From an uncultured Enterobacteriaceae bacterium (GTDB taxonomy: Bacteria > Pseudomonadota > Gammaproteobacteria > Enterobacterales > Enterobacteriaceae): a DNA stretch of 39,414 bases. The notes under the pieces were generated by a model. It saw nothing but the letters and a program-made list of their open reading frames with translations. It searched no databases and was not told the origin of the DNA. The stretch spans positions 1 through 39,414 of the forward strand of contig CALYPF010000012.1 in assembly GCA_945271245.1 (NCBI GenBank). Reading direction: 5' to 3'. Below are positions 16,327 to 25,067 of the stretch, piece by piece. Numbering within the stretch: the stretch's first letter is position 1; the number at the start of each line of letters is the position of its first letter. The translations under genes and the position numbers were made by a program.

Positions 16327-17961
16327 CTAACGCCGACCCCCATCATGCTTGATCACGTAGAGCATTCTGCTATAGGCCACATCTTCTGGGTTATCAATAG
16401 GATATCCGCGAACCCAGGGCTTGATGAGTCTCGCGTTAGTATATTGATAAATAGGTGCCACTGGCGCCCGGCTGAGTAAAATATTCTCGGCGATGTTATA
16501 GGCCCGATTACGCGCTGCATCCAGGCTTTCACTACCGGCTTTCGCCAGCGCAGCATCATAGGCATCATCATGAAAACGCGCGATATTACCGCTGTGGCTG
16601 GAGGTTAATAGGGATAAAAAGCTGGATGCCTCATTGTAATCACCAACCCAGGAAGCGCGTATCACATCAAAATCGCCGCTATTACGACTATCGAGGTAAG
16701 TTTTCCACTCCTGGTTGCGAAGCTTTACGCGAACACCTAGATTTTTCTTCCACATTGAGGCTACGGCAATCGCAATCTTTTGATGGTTCTCAGAAGTGTT
16801 ATACAGCAGTGATAACTCAAGCGGGCGCTGCGGTCCGTATCCTGCGGCCTGGAGTAACGTTTTTGCCTGCGCGTTCAGTTCAGCCTGCGGCGTCGTCTCC
16901 AGCGGTGAACGCTCTGGCGAAAAACCCGCGGTAACATCGGGCGTGAAATGCCAGGCTGGCTTTTCGCCGGTACCTAAGACTTTTTGCGCAACAATGCGCC
17001 GGTCAATCGACATGGTTAATGCCTGGCGTACCCGCACATCCGCAGTTGGCCCCTTTTGGGTATTAAATGCATAATAATAGGTTCCCAACTGAGGCGGTGT
17101 GTGGACCTGCCGGGGGATTTCTTTCAATAACTTATGGTAGAGGTTTTTCGGAAACGACTCGGAAATGTCAATATCACCTGCCAGGTAGCGTTTAGTTGCC
17201 GCCGACTCTTGGTTCACGGGCACAAAAGTGACGCGCTGCAGGACTGTTTTTGCATTGTCCCAATACTGCCGATTGGGCGTCAGGACCAACTTTTCATTTA
17301 CCACGCGTTCACGCAATACAAATGCGCCGTTCCCGACGATCTGCCCCGGCGCTGTCCAGCTTTGACCAAAGCGCGCCAGGTTCGATTCCCTCACAGGAAA
17401 CAGTGCCGCATTGGCTGCCAGAGAGGGAAACCAGGGTACAGGCCGTTCCAGCTGAACGCGTAGCGTCGTATTATCCAGCGCGCTAACGCCCAGGCTTTCC
17501 AACGCCATATTGCCTTTCGCGATCGCGTCAGCATTTTTAATGCCCGCCAGCGCAGCAAACCATGCAAACGGCGAGGCGGTCTGTGGATTAACCAATCGGC
17601 GCCAGCTATAAACGAAATCCTGTGCTGTCACCGGAGAGCCATCCGACCAGCGCGCATCTTTACGCAGTTTAAAAGTCCAGATACGGAAATTATTGCTATG
17701 CCAGCTTTCAGCAACGCCCGGCGCAGGCTTTCCGTGGGCATCTTCATTGACCAGGCCTTCAAATAAATCGCGAATCACCTGAATTTCCGGCAATCCTACC
17801 GCCTTAGCCGGGTCCAGGGAGACGGGTTCATCTTTTAAATGCCTAACCACATCCTGGCGCGCATCCAAAACTACCCCGGCGGGAAGCTCGGCCGCAAGGC
17901 TAAGAGGCTGCCAAAAAATAATTAATGTTATAACGCAGGAAGAGAGAATATATGGCTTCAT
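16327..17961 (-). CDS. mppA: Murein tripeptide-binding protein MppA
   Basis: Periplasmic solute-binding protein (SBP family 5) that binds the murein tripeptide L-Ala-D-Glu-mDap and delivers it to the Opp permease for recycling. The 544-residue product is close to E. coli MppA (537). MKPYILSSCVITLIIFW with ...LAAE is a signal peptide. Family blocks: EPVSLDPAKAVGLPEIQVIR near 40, FTLK-like WTFKLRKDARWSDG near 88, GTYYYAFNTQKGPTAD near 295, GYGPQRPLELSLLYNTSENH near 388, IRASWVGDYNE near 440 and RLIKPWVRGYP near 514. I chose ATG 17961, after TTAAGGCGCGC; the frame is open to 18012 but that extension has no family counterpart. The opp genes are not in the window. Confidence 0.95.
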   Translation of the reverse strand: MKPYILSSCVITLIIFWQPLSLAAELPAGVVLDARQDVVRHLKDEPVSLDPAKAVGLPEIQVIRDLFEGLVNEDAHGKPAPGVAESWHSNNFRIWTFKLRKDARWSDGSPVTAQDFVYSWRRLVNPQTASPFAWFAALAGIKNADAIAKGNMALESLGVSALDNTTLRVQLERPVPWFPSLAANAALFPVRESNLARFGQSWTAPGQIVGNGAFVLRERVVNEKLVLTPNRQYWDNAKTVLQRVTFVPVNQESAATKRYLAGDIDISESFPKNLYHKLLKEIPRQVHTPPQLGTYYYAFNTQKGPTADVRVRQALTMSIDRRIVAQKVLGTGEKPAWHFTPDVTAGFSPERSPLETTPQAELNAQAKTLLQAAGYGPQRPLELSLLYNTSENHQKIAIAVASMWKKNLGVRVKLRNQEWKTYLDSRNSGDFDVIRASWVGDYNEASSFLSLLTSSHSGNIARFHDDAYDAALAKAGSESLDAARNRAYNIAENILLSRAPVAPIYQYTNARLIKPWVRGYPIDNPEDVAYSRMLYVIKHDGGRR

Positions 17962-18319
17962 AGCGCGCCTTAAGCCTTTATTGCCGCAGCGAAAAGAGAG
18001 CGCTAATAACAACAGACAATGCCCGTAAAATCAATTAATGGCATCAAGGCTGGCGGCTTTTGTCATCCCGGATACTTCATAAAAAACGACGTTAATCATA
18101 TTCAGCCGTTAATGTAACCCTGTTTGTTGAAAGACAGCGGGAGTAATGCGCAGGAAGCGCGCTATAGACGCGCCAGAATTCGGGATCTTCTGTTCAAATC
18201 ACCTGCTTTTAGCACTTTTTCTCACTGTATGGAAAGCCACCGGCATCAACACAGGTACACATTGAAAAATATCGGGCACCAGCGGGAAAAACCTTTACTG
18301 GCGCCGGTATTCAGGCGTT
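17962..18319. other. Intergenic region where E. coli has mpaA to ycjZ
   Basis: 358 bp between mppA and ycjG. In E. coli this interval holds mpaA, ymjC/ymjD, ycjY and ycjZ. I looked for MpaA (zinc carboxypeptidase) motifs on the minus strand and saw none. An open frame at 18124-18330 (+) runs into ycjG antisense and looks like chance. It must hold the mppA promoter. Confidence 0.45.
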
Positions 18320-19282
18320 TTATACTCTAACCAATCCCGAAGGAAATAACAGCGGCGGCTCGACATCTACTTCAAGCCAGCCAGGCCCGTCAATATCAAG
18401 ATAATCGGCCCAGGGCGCCAGCGGTAACGACGCAGCGGCGCAGCGCGAGGTACAGGGCCCCGTACTCACTTTAATGCGCAACTCCCGTTCACGCGCGGCG
18501 TGGGCTAACGCCAGCGCTTCCGTCAGGCCACCGCATTTGCCAAGTGAAATATCAATGGCTTCGTAGCGTCCTTCCAGCGCCTTTAGGCTACCGCGCGAGT
18601 GGCAGCTGGCATCGGCGCATATTGGCAGAGGATGCACAAAGCACTCCAGCGCCGCGTCATCGAAGGCCCCCAGCGGCTGAATTAATAATGCGACGTGGAG
18701 ATCGGCCAGCAGCTGGCAGCGCGCGGCAAGCCCTTCGGCACGCCAGGATTCCCGTGCGTCGACCAGCAGCGTGGCATCGGGCACCGCTTCACGTATAGCA
18801 ACCATTCTTTCGCTAATCAGGCGTTCATCGAGCTGGACACATAGCGCGCGCCGCCCCGCCTGCCAATAGAGCGCCGCCTGTTCTGCCATGATAGACGGAG
18901 TGTCAGGTAACAACGTCTTCGCCAGCGGGTACTCTCCACGCTCACATTCAAGGTATTCAACGAGCGTCATATTTTTTTTACGCGCCGCCAAATCCCACAG
19001 CGCGCAATCAATTACGGCACGGGCCGCGCCTGGAGGCAATATTTGCTGCAGGCGCTCGCGTGCCAGCCCTTTCTCGATATCGGGTAAGATAACGCCAATT
19101 TGCGCCATCACCGATGCACAGATCTCTCCAAAGCGCCGGTTCGGCGCCGCTTCGCCGCAGGCGAGTATCCCGTCTTCTTCAATCTCCATTACCACGAGAT
19201 CTACCTCACGTTCATCCTCGCCAGGTGCCAAACCAGCCTTGCGCAGCGGCCAGGTCTCCCGGAAAATACGCACACGCCTCAT
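18320..19282 (-). CDS. ycjG: YcjG-like enolase-superfamily protein lacking catalytic residues
   Basis: Homologue of L-Ala-D/L-Glu epimerase YcjG, which converts L-Ala-D-Glu from murein turnover to L-Ala-L-Glu. The 320 residues cover the whole family length (E. coli 321) and blocks such as LISERMVAIREAVPDATLLV and EGLAARCQLLADL are near-identical. The active site is not kept. By position relative to E. coli numbering, K149 and K151 are C148 and Q150, metal ligand E202 is I201, and base K247 is S246; D176 and D225 remain as D175 and D224. The substrate loop near 13-24 also differs. The frame is uninterrupted, so this is either an early decaying gene or a pseudoenzyme. It is divergent from tpx, as in E. 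coli; mpaA, its usual partner, is gone. Confidence 0.88.
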   Translation of the reverse strand: MRRVRIFRETWPLRKAGLAPGEDEREVDLVVMEIEEDGILACGEAAPNRRFGEICASVMAQIGVILPDIEKGLARERLQQILPPGAARAVIDCALWDLAARKKNMTLVEYLECERGEYPLAKTLLPDTPSIMAEQAALYWQAGRRALCVQLDERLISERMVAIREAVPDATLLVDARESWRAEGLAARCQLLADLHVALLIQPLGAFDDAALECFVHPLPICADASCHSRGSLKALEGRYEAIDISLGKCGGLTEALALAHAARERELRIKVSTGPCTSRCAAASLPLAPWADYLDIDGPGWLEVDVEPPLLFPSGLVRV

Positions 19283-19405
19283 TACTCTTCCCCCACTGCG
19301 TTTTTCTGAGTATAGACATCATTGTTTTCACATTTTGGTATTAATTGATTAAATGTTGGAATACACTGATGAACGCGTTAAACATGTGTAAACAGGAAGA
19401 TAATT

Positions 19406-19912
19406 ATGGCTCAATCTGTACATTTCCAGGGCAACCCTGTCTCCGTCGCCGGCAGTTTTCCTCAAACCGGCAGCACCGTAAAGCCCTTCACCCTGGTGTC
19501 CAGCGATCTGTCCGACGTTTCGCTGACGCAATTTGCAGGCAAGCGTAAGGTCCTGAATATTTTCCCCAGCGTCGATACCGGCGTATGCGCCACTTCAGTA
19601 CGTAAATTTAACCAACTTGCGGCCCAGATGAACAACACCGTCGTGCTGTGTATTTCCGCCGACCTGCCCTTCGCGCAGGCGCGTTTTTGCGGTGCCGAGG
19701 GGCTTGAAAACGTGGTTATGCTCTCTACGCTGCGCAATCCAGAGTTTCTGCATGATTATGGCGTTGCTATTGAAGACGGCGCGCTCAGAAGTTTGGCTGC
19801 GCGCTCAGTTTTGGTTCTTGATGAAGATAACCGCGTGATATTCAGCCAACTGGTGGATGAAATCACCCACGAACCGGATTACGACGGTGCGCTGGCAGCG
19901 TTAAAAGCCTAA
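19406..19912 (+). CDS. tpx: Thiol peroxidase Tpx
   Basis: Thioredoxin-dependent lipid and alkyl hydroperoxide peroxidase, an atypical 2-Cys peroxiredoxin. At 168 residues it equals E. coli Tpx. The peroxidatic cysteine is C61 in [17 protein letters not shown] and the resolving cysteine is C95 in ARFCGAEGL; the peroxiredoxin Thr (T58) and Arg are in place. CAGGAAGATAATT precedes the ATG. Upstream, TTAATTGATTAAATGTT resembles an ArcA-type AT-rich repeat; E. coli tpx is reported to respond to oxygen regulators, so this is a plausible but unproven site. Divergent from ycjG. Confidence 0.97.
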   Translation: MAQSVHFQGNPVSVAGSFPQTGSTVKPFTLVSSDLSDVSLTQFAGKRKVLNIFPSVDTGVCATSVRKFNQLAAQMNNTVVLCISADLPFAQARFCGAEGLENVVMLSTLRNPEFLHDYGVAIEDGALRSLAARSVLVLDEDNRVIFSQLVDEITHEPDYDGALAALKA

Positions 19913-20169
19913 TCGAAATGCGTGCGGCACATTGAGGCCGCACCAATAATACTTAGCGCCACGTCTTATTTAACTGATACTCCAGTCTACTTTCTTCATT
20001 CGCTATTTAAACCCGCCTCTTGATTAAATTATTATTACCTTCATTGTTTTCTTTTAATAATCTATCGATAATGAGCAATTTCACATAAAAATAAGTGACG
20101 CCTTATTCCCATTAAACATACAATCTATAAACAATAAAATAAACTTATTTAATTAAAAAATAAACTTTA
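19913..20169. other. Strongly AT-rich region upstream of the TPS pair
   Basis: About 260 bp, much richer in A+T than the flanking core genes, between tpx and tpsB. It has no ORF. Such composition fits a horizontally acquired unit silenced by H-NS. The tpsBA promoter should be here but several TATAAT-like words make a choice impossible. Confidence 0.5.
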
Positions 20170-21869
20170 ATGTTTTTTTAAAAATAAAACGCTATCAGAT
20201 ATTTTTCATACATGGAGTATTACTTAGTAACATCTGGGTAACCTCTATTAGCCACGCTGCATCTGCAAATGAAGCCATTAATCAGGTTGAGCAGGATAAA
20301 GCTCGTAAAAAAGCGCTAACTCCAGACAGTACGGCCTTAAATTCTCGACGTTTCTTTCATAAAGATATCGAGGTTATTATTCCGACTGAGACGCCCTGTT
20401 TTACGATAAATGGAATTTCTATCGAAAACAATAATCAATATTTTAAAACACAATTCTTACAACCTATATTAAGGCAGGTAGAAAACCACTGCCTTGGAAA
20501 AGAAGGCATCCATAATTTAGTTGATGCTCTTCAGAATTCACTCATCACTCAGGGGTTTATTACCTCACGTATTTATATTCCAAACCAGGATCTGCGGGAT
20601 AGGCATCTTATATTGCAATTGCAACCGGGCATCATTGGGAACATCAGATTATCAGCACCGGGCGCGCGTCGCATCACTTTTGCGAATACACTGGCCTTCA
20701 AGCACAACGATATTCTTAACCTGCGTGATTTAGAGCAAACCTCAGCGAATTTACAGCGCATACCCGGTAGCTCCGCTAAAATACATCTTCTGCCCGGCGC
20801 CCGAGAGGGAGAAAGCGATATTGTTCTCAGCCGCACTCAGGAGAAAGACTGGCAGCTCACCGGCTGGCTTAACGACGCAGGCAGCCGCTATAGCGGGCGC
20901 TATAACGCCGGTACCGCGCTCTACCTATATAACCCAACGACGCTGAATGATATGGCCTACGTTTCTGTTGGTCACGACCTGTTATATCACAATGGCGATA
21001 AAGGAAATAAAAACGCCAGCCTGTGGTACTCCATCCCCTGGGAGTACTGGTGGCTGGAACTTTATGCCAGTCGCAGTCAGTATCACCAGCCACTTAAAGG
21101 CGGCTATTTTCAGTGGCGTTATCAAACCCGATATCGATATTACAGCGCTGAACTTAGTCGCACGCTTTCGCACACGGCAAATCAGACCACCAGCGCCGGG
21201 GTAAAAATTTTTAGGGGCACCTCGCGCGCCAGCCTTGAAGGCACCGACCTGCAGGTAATGCGTAAAGAAAATCCGGGCTGGAAAATTACCTTCCAGCATC
21301 AGCATCGTTTTCCAAATGCAGGCACATTAACCACTCTTGGCTTTCAAAATAGGCTTCCCTGGCTGGAACACGACTCCACGCCAGAGCGGCGGGCTGGGTT
21401 TATTAGTCGCCAGGCGCGTATTATTACTTTTAATACTCAGGCGTTAATTAATTTATCCGGTTCCTTGGCGCAATTTAGTTATGCACCGGAATTTAATTTA
21501 CAGATTTCTCCGGATAGATTAACGATGCAAAATAAATTTTCTATCGGAAATCGCTGGACCGTTCGCGGCTTTGATGGCGAGAGAAATATGACTCAAAATC
21601 AGGGATGGTACTGGCGTAATACGCTTAACTGGAATATCCCGGAAAGCCAACAGCAACTTTATTTAGGACTGGACGTTGGCCGTATTATTAGTAATAGCGA
21701 TGATGGTTATTCCGGAAGAGTATTAACGGGAAGCACAATAGGATTACGCGGTGAGAAGTGGCAAACCCATTATGATATTTTTGCAGGTGCGCCATTAATA
21801 AAACCATCAACATTTATTAATGATGACCTCGTACTCGGTTTTTCTTTGCAATGGAACCTCAGGAGGTAA
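20170..21869 (+). CDS. TpsB (ShlB/FhaC-type) outer-membrane transporter, start codon disrupted
   Basis: Outer-membrane partner of a two-partner secretion system; exports the TpsA protein through a 16-strand barrel. The open frame runs from 20157 to 21869 (up to 570 codons, normal TpsB length). A signal peptide reads KRYQIFFIHGVLLSNIWVTS then ISHAASA. A POTRA domain covers about TPCFTINGISIENNNQYF to QGFITSRIYIPNQD, and the barrel holds the conserved VRGF motif in WTVRGFDGE. The problem is the start: there is no in-frame ATG, GTG or TTG between 20157 and a TTG at 20613, which would remove the signal peptide and half the POTRA domain. ATG 20170 is followed by seven T residues and hits a stop at once; two T fewer or one more would join it to the frame. 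So the gene is silenced, phase-variable or mis-sequenced. Confidence 0.75.
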
Positions 21870-21933
21870 ATAAATACTATACAGCATCAGGATGTAACAT
21901 GGCGTTTATATAATTAATTAAAGGAATAATATT

Positions 21934-23334
21934 ATGTTCAAATTTAAAAAAAACTGGCTAATGCTAATTAGCATTATCAGCACCACCGCAGCGTTTGCCG
22001 ATCCCATCAGTTATATACACGGCAGCGGCGCCACCGTAGTTGATGTTAATGCCCCGAATGCCAGCGGCCTATCGCACAACCAGTATCAGAATTTTAATGT
22101 CTCTGGAAAAGGGCTTATTCTGAATAATAGTGACACAACCAGCGTTACCCATGTCGGGAACGTTGCCGGAAACCGTAATATGGCCGCTGGCCCTGCCAGC
22201 GTCATTCTGAATGAAGTTGTTTCCAGCAATCGCAGTATGCTCAATGGCTTTATTGAAGTCGCCGGACAAAAAGCCGATGTTATTGTTGCAAACCCTAACG
22301 GCATTACCTGCTCCGGATGTAGTTTCGTAAATGCCGGCAACGCTACGCTAACTACCGGGGCCGTGGTTAAAAATGCCGATGGTTCGCTAAAAGGGCTGGA
22401 AGTGCGTAGCGGCGATATCCTTATCGATAATGGTGGGTTGAACAACGCGAAAAACTATGCCGCGATACTGGCAAAAGCTATCAAGATTAACGGAGTGGTG
22501 CAGGCCGGTGCCGTACGCGCTTCCGCAGGACAGTTTGATTACGACACCTCAACGGGCGCCGTAACATCGCTTAATAAAGACGGCTGGGAATTATTTGGCC
22601 CGCAATACGCCATTGATGTGACACAGCTTGGCGGTATTAGCGCCAACAGCATCGAACTGATCGGCAATGACATCGGCCTTGGCGTGCATAACAAAGGTAA
22701 ACTAGCGGCCACTAACGATATCCGCATTACCAGCAGCGGCGTGCTTATGAATGAAGGCGCGATTGAGGGTCCTGGCGTGCTGGTCCAAAGCTCCGGCGGC
22801 GGATTAACAAATCAGGGAACGATTACCGCAGGCATGCTGGTGGTACAAGGGATCAACACCTCTGATATTGGCGCAGTGACGAATAACGGCGTGATCCAAA
22901 CCAATCAGGCGGATATCTCAGCAGGCCAGTTTACTCAGAGTAAAAAAGGTGAATTAAGCGCGTCGAGCCTGGCTAAAGTCGGTGCTCAAAGCTTTACCAA
23001 CGCGGGTAAGATCCAGGGCACACAGGTGGATATCGTCAGCAGCAGCGACCTGAATAACTCTGGCGTCATTGCCGCTGCGGCCTTACTTAACGCTTCTGCC
23101 CTGAATAATATGAACAACAGCGGTATGATGGGCTCAAACGGTACGGCTAATCTTATCGCCGGCAACAAACTGGCCAATAAAGGAAGCTGCTTCCTGTGGT
23201 CTTGTACCTCAGGTACGCTTCAGGCGGAAACCATTAATATTGTTGCCCCAAACATGAAAGAAATTAATGAGATAGGTGGACAAATCATCACAAATTCGCT
23301 GCATTTCAATAATCAAAACATCCCGCTTAAATAA
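21934..23334 (+). CDS. Short TpsA exoprotein with haemagglutination (TPS) domain
   Basis: Secreted partner of the adjacent TpsB. The 466-residue protein starts MFKFKKNWLMLISIISTTAA with FADP, a signal peptide. The TPS secretion domain follows: GLSHNQYQNFNVSGKGLILN near residue 43 and the hallmark NPNGITCSGCSFVNAG near 120, where the CxxC pair is typical of the haemolysin/adhesin class. From about 230 on there are beta-helix repeats rich in NxG and ITAGxL-type units. It ends at residue 466, while classical TpsA proteins are 1000-4000 residues, so no effector or haemolysin domain is present. AAAGGAATAATATT precedes the ATG. It is 64 bp after tpsB in the same direction and convergent with tyrR. 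Confidence 0.85.
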   Translation: MFKFKKNWLMLISIISTTAAFADPISYIHGSGATVVDVNAPNASGLSHNQYQNFNVSGKGLILNNSDTTSVTHVGNVAGNRNMAAGPASVILNEVVSSNRSMLNGFIEVAGQKADVIVANPNGITCSGCSFVNAGNATLTTGAVVKNADGSLKGLEVRSGDILIDNGGLNNAKNYAAILAKAIKINGVVQAGAVRASAGQFDYDTSTGAVTSLNKDGWELFGPQYAIDVTQLGGISANSIELIGNDIGLGVHNKGKLAATNDIRITSSGVLMNEGAIEGPGVLVQSSGGGLTNQGTITAGMLVVQGINTSDIGAVTNNGVIQTNQADISAGQFTQSKKGELSASSLAKVGAQSFTNAGKIQGTQVDIVSSSDLNNSGVIAAAALLNASALNNMNNSGMMGSNGTANLIAGNKLANKGSCFLWSCTSGTLQAETINIVAPNMKEINEIGGQIITNSLHFNNQNIPLK

Positions 23335-23343
23335 GCGGACTTC

Positions 23344-23374
23344 CCGGCGTCTGGCATAGGCCGGCGCCGGTTTT
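23344..23374 (+). terminator. Probable terminator of the tpsBA unit
   Basis: CCGGCG (23344-23349) pairs with CGCCGG (23365-23370), followed by TTTT. A competing fold is the self-palindrome CCGGCGCCGG (23361-23370). It lies between the convergent tpsA and tyrR stops. Confidence 0.55.
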
Positions 23375-23378
23375 GTCG

Positions 23379-24926
23379 CTATGCGTCACCGCCTCGACGC
23401 TGCCCTAGCCCGTACTCACGCAGTTTATTGGCAATTGCGGTATGCGATACCCCAAGGCGTTTCGCGAGCTTACGCGTGCTTGGATAAGCGCGATAAAGCT
23501 GAACCAGCACCGATCGCTCAAAACGGCGAGTGATATCATCCAGCGAACCTTCCAGCGCTTCATCCCCCACGCTCAGCGCCGCCGAGTCAAAATCCGGTAG
23601 CGGCAAATCCTGGGCACGCAGTTCAAAACCCTCAAGCTGCGTCAGCGCGCTGTAAATCGCATTCTTAAGCTGACGCACATTCCCAGGCCAGCCGTAACGC
23701 GTCAGAGTCGCAGCGAGAGAGGCACCCAATTTCGGGCGCGCCATGCCCTGCTCGTCAGCAAAGCGCGCCACAAAAAGTTCCGTTAGTGGCATAATATCCT
23801 GTAGGCGGTCCCGCAGCGGCGGCAAATTCAGCGTCAGAACATTAAGGCGATAGTAGAGATCCTCGCGGAACACTCCTTTTTGCACCAGATCCACCAGATT
23901 CTTTTGTGTCGCACAAATGACGCGCACATCTACGTGAATTTCCCGGTCTTCACCCACGCGGCGAAAGGTGCCGTCGTTCAAAAAACGCAGCAGTTTAGTC
24001 TGCATGCGCGGCGACATCTCACCAATTTCATCCAGTAAAACCGAACCTCCGTTCGCTTGTTCAAAAAAACCTTTCTTACCATCCGGCGCGTGGCCGAATA
24101 ATTCGCTTTCAACGGCATCTTCCGGAATAGACGCACAGTTCAGCGCAAGCCAGGGCTGCTGCGCGCGCGGGCTGGCCAAATGGCAGGCATGCGCCAGTAA
24201 ATCTTTGCCCGTGCCCGTATCGCCAACAATGAGCAGCGGCGCGCTTAAAGAGGCGATTTTCCGCGCCTGCTTTACCACGTGGCGCATTTTGGGGCTTACC
24301 GCCACGATTTGGCTGAATGCCTCTACATCCACCGCGTTGAGCTCCTGAAGCTGGCGCCCCATTTTGGCCGTCGAGCGCAGCATCACTACCGCGCCTATCG
24401 GTGCGGCAACGCCCTCTTCATCTTCCAGCCGCACCGGCGTGACTTCCATCAGGAAGTTCTGCCCGCCAATAGCAACGTGATGGGTACAGGAGTGCTGCGG
24501 CTCTTCCTCCAGCCAGCGGACAAAGTTAAAGCCGCTAATCAGCGCCCCCGCATTTTGCCCGGACAACCGCTCAGCGGGCTGCGCGAATAGCGCACGGCAG
24601 GCCGGATTAACCCGCTCAATACGGCTCTTCGTGTCCAGAGAGAAAACCGGCTCGGGCAGTGCCTCAAGCAGCGCGCTTAAAGCGCGGTGCTCTCGTTCGG
24701 AAGGCATCCAGGCAATGGTTCGTACATCAATAACATCGGGAATACGACGAATTTCAGCCATTAAACTGCTGAACGTCGCGAAATCAAGCGAAGAAAAATT
24801 AAGATAGATAATGCGCCCAACGGGATCGATATCAATACCGCGCAAATCGATTCCGCGCAGCACCAGTAAATCGAGCAGCTCACGGGTCAGGCCGAGTCGG
24901 TCCTGACAAAACACTTCCAGACGCAT
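23379..24926 (-). CDS. tyrR: Transcriptional regulator TyrR
   Basis: Represses or activates genes of aromatic amino acid synthesis and transport with Tyr, Phe or Trp as ligands. The 515-residue protein (E. coli 513) has an ACT domain at 1-70 (MRLEVFCQDRLGLTRELLDL), a PAS domain near 80-190, an AAA+ domain with Walker A GDTGTGKD at 235-242 and a C-terminal Fis-type helix-turn-helix (KLAKRLGVSHTAIANKLREY). The sigma-54 contact motif GAFTGA is replaced after ELFGHAPDGKKGFFE, as in E. coli TyrR, which acts with sigma-70. A TyrR box lies 74 bp upstream, indicating autoregulation. Confidence 0.97.
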   Translation of the reverse strand: MRLEVFCQDRLGLTRELLDLLVLRGIDLRGIDIDPVGRIIYLNFSSLDFATFSSLMAEIRRIPDVIDVRTIAWMPSEREHRALSALLEALPEPVFSLDTKSRIERVNPACRALFAQPAERLSGQNAGALISGFNFVRWLEEEPQHSCTHHVAIGGQNFLMEVTPVRLEDEEGVAAPIGAVVMLRSTAKMGRQLQELNAVDVEAFSQIVAVSPKMRHVVKQARKIASLSAPLLIVGDTGTGKDLLAHACHLASPRAQQPWLALNCASIPEDAVESELFGHAPDGKKGFFEQANGGSVLLDEIGEMSPRMQTKLLRFLNDGTFRRVGEDREIHVDVRVICATQKNLVDLVQKGVFREDLYYRLNVLTLNLPPLRDRLQDIMPLTELFVARFADEQGMARPKLGASLAATLTRYGWPGNVRQLKNAIYSALTQLEGFELRAQDLPLPDFDSAALSVGDEALEGSLDDITRRFERSVLVQLYRAYPSTRKLAKRLGVSHTAIANKLREYGLGQRRGGDA

Positions 24927-24999
24927 GGGTGATATGTACTCCGCAAAGACGACAACGAGCCGGAATAATACCTCAGATAGCGGCGCCTCAGAAGCAGTC

Positions 25000-25017
25000 T
25001 GTCAACAATTATTGACA
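25000..25017 (-). promoter_or_regulatory. TyrR box in the tyrR promoter
   Basis: TGTCAACAATTATTGACA is an 18-bp palindrome: TGTCAA and TTGACA around a 6-bp centre, matching the TyrR consensus TGTAAA-N6-TTTACA except at one symmetrical position. On the minus strand its proximal half, TTGACA (25005-25000), is also a consensus -35 hexamer, so bound TyrR would block RNA polymerase. A weak CGCTAT at 17-bp spacing may be the -10. Confidence 0.8.
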
Positions 25018-25067
25018 GTTGCGGAAAACACCGGCGCCGCCGTAGGCCAATTATCAGAGACCAAAAC

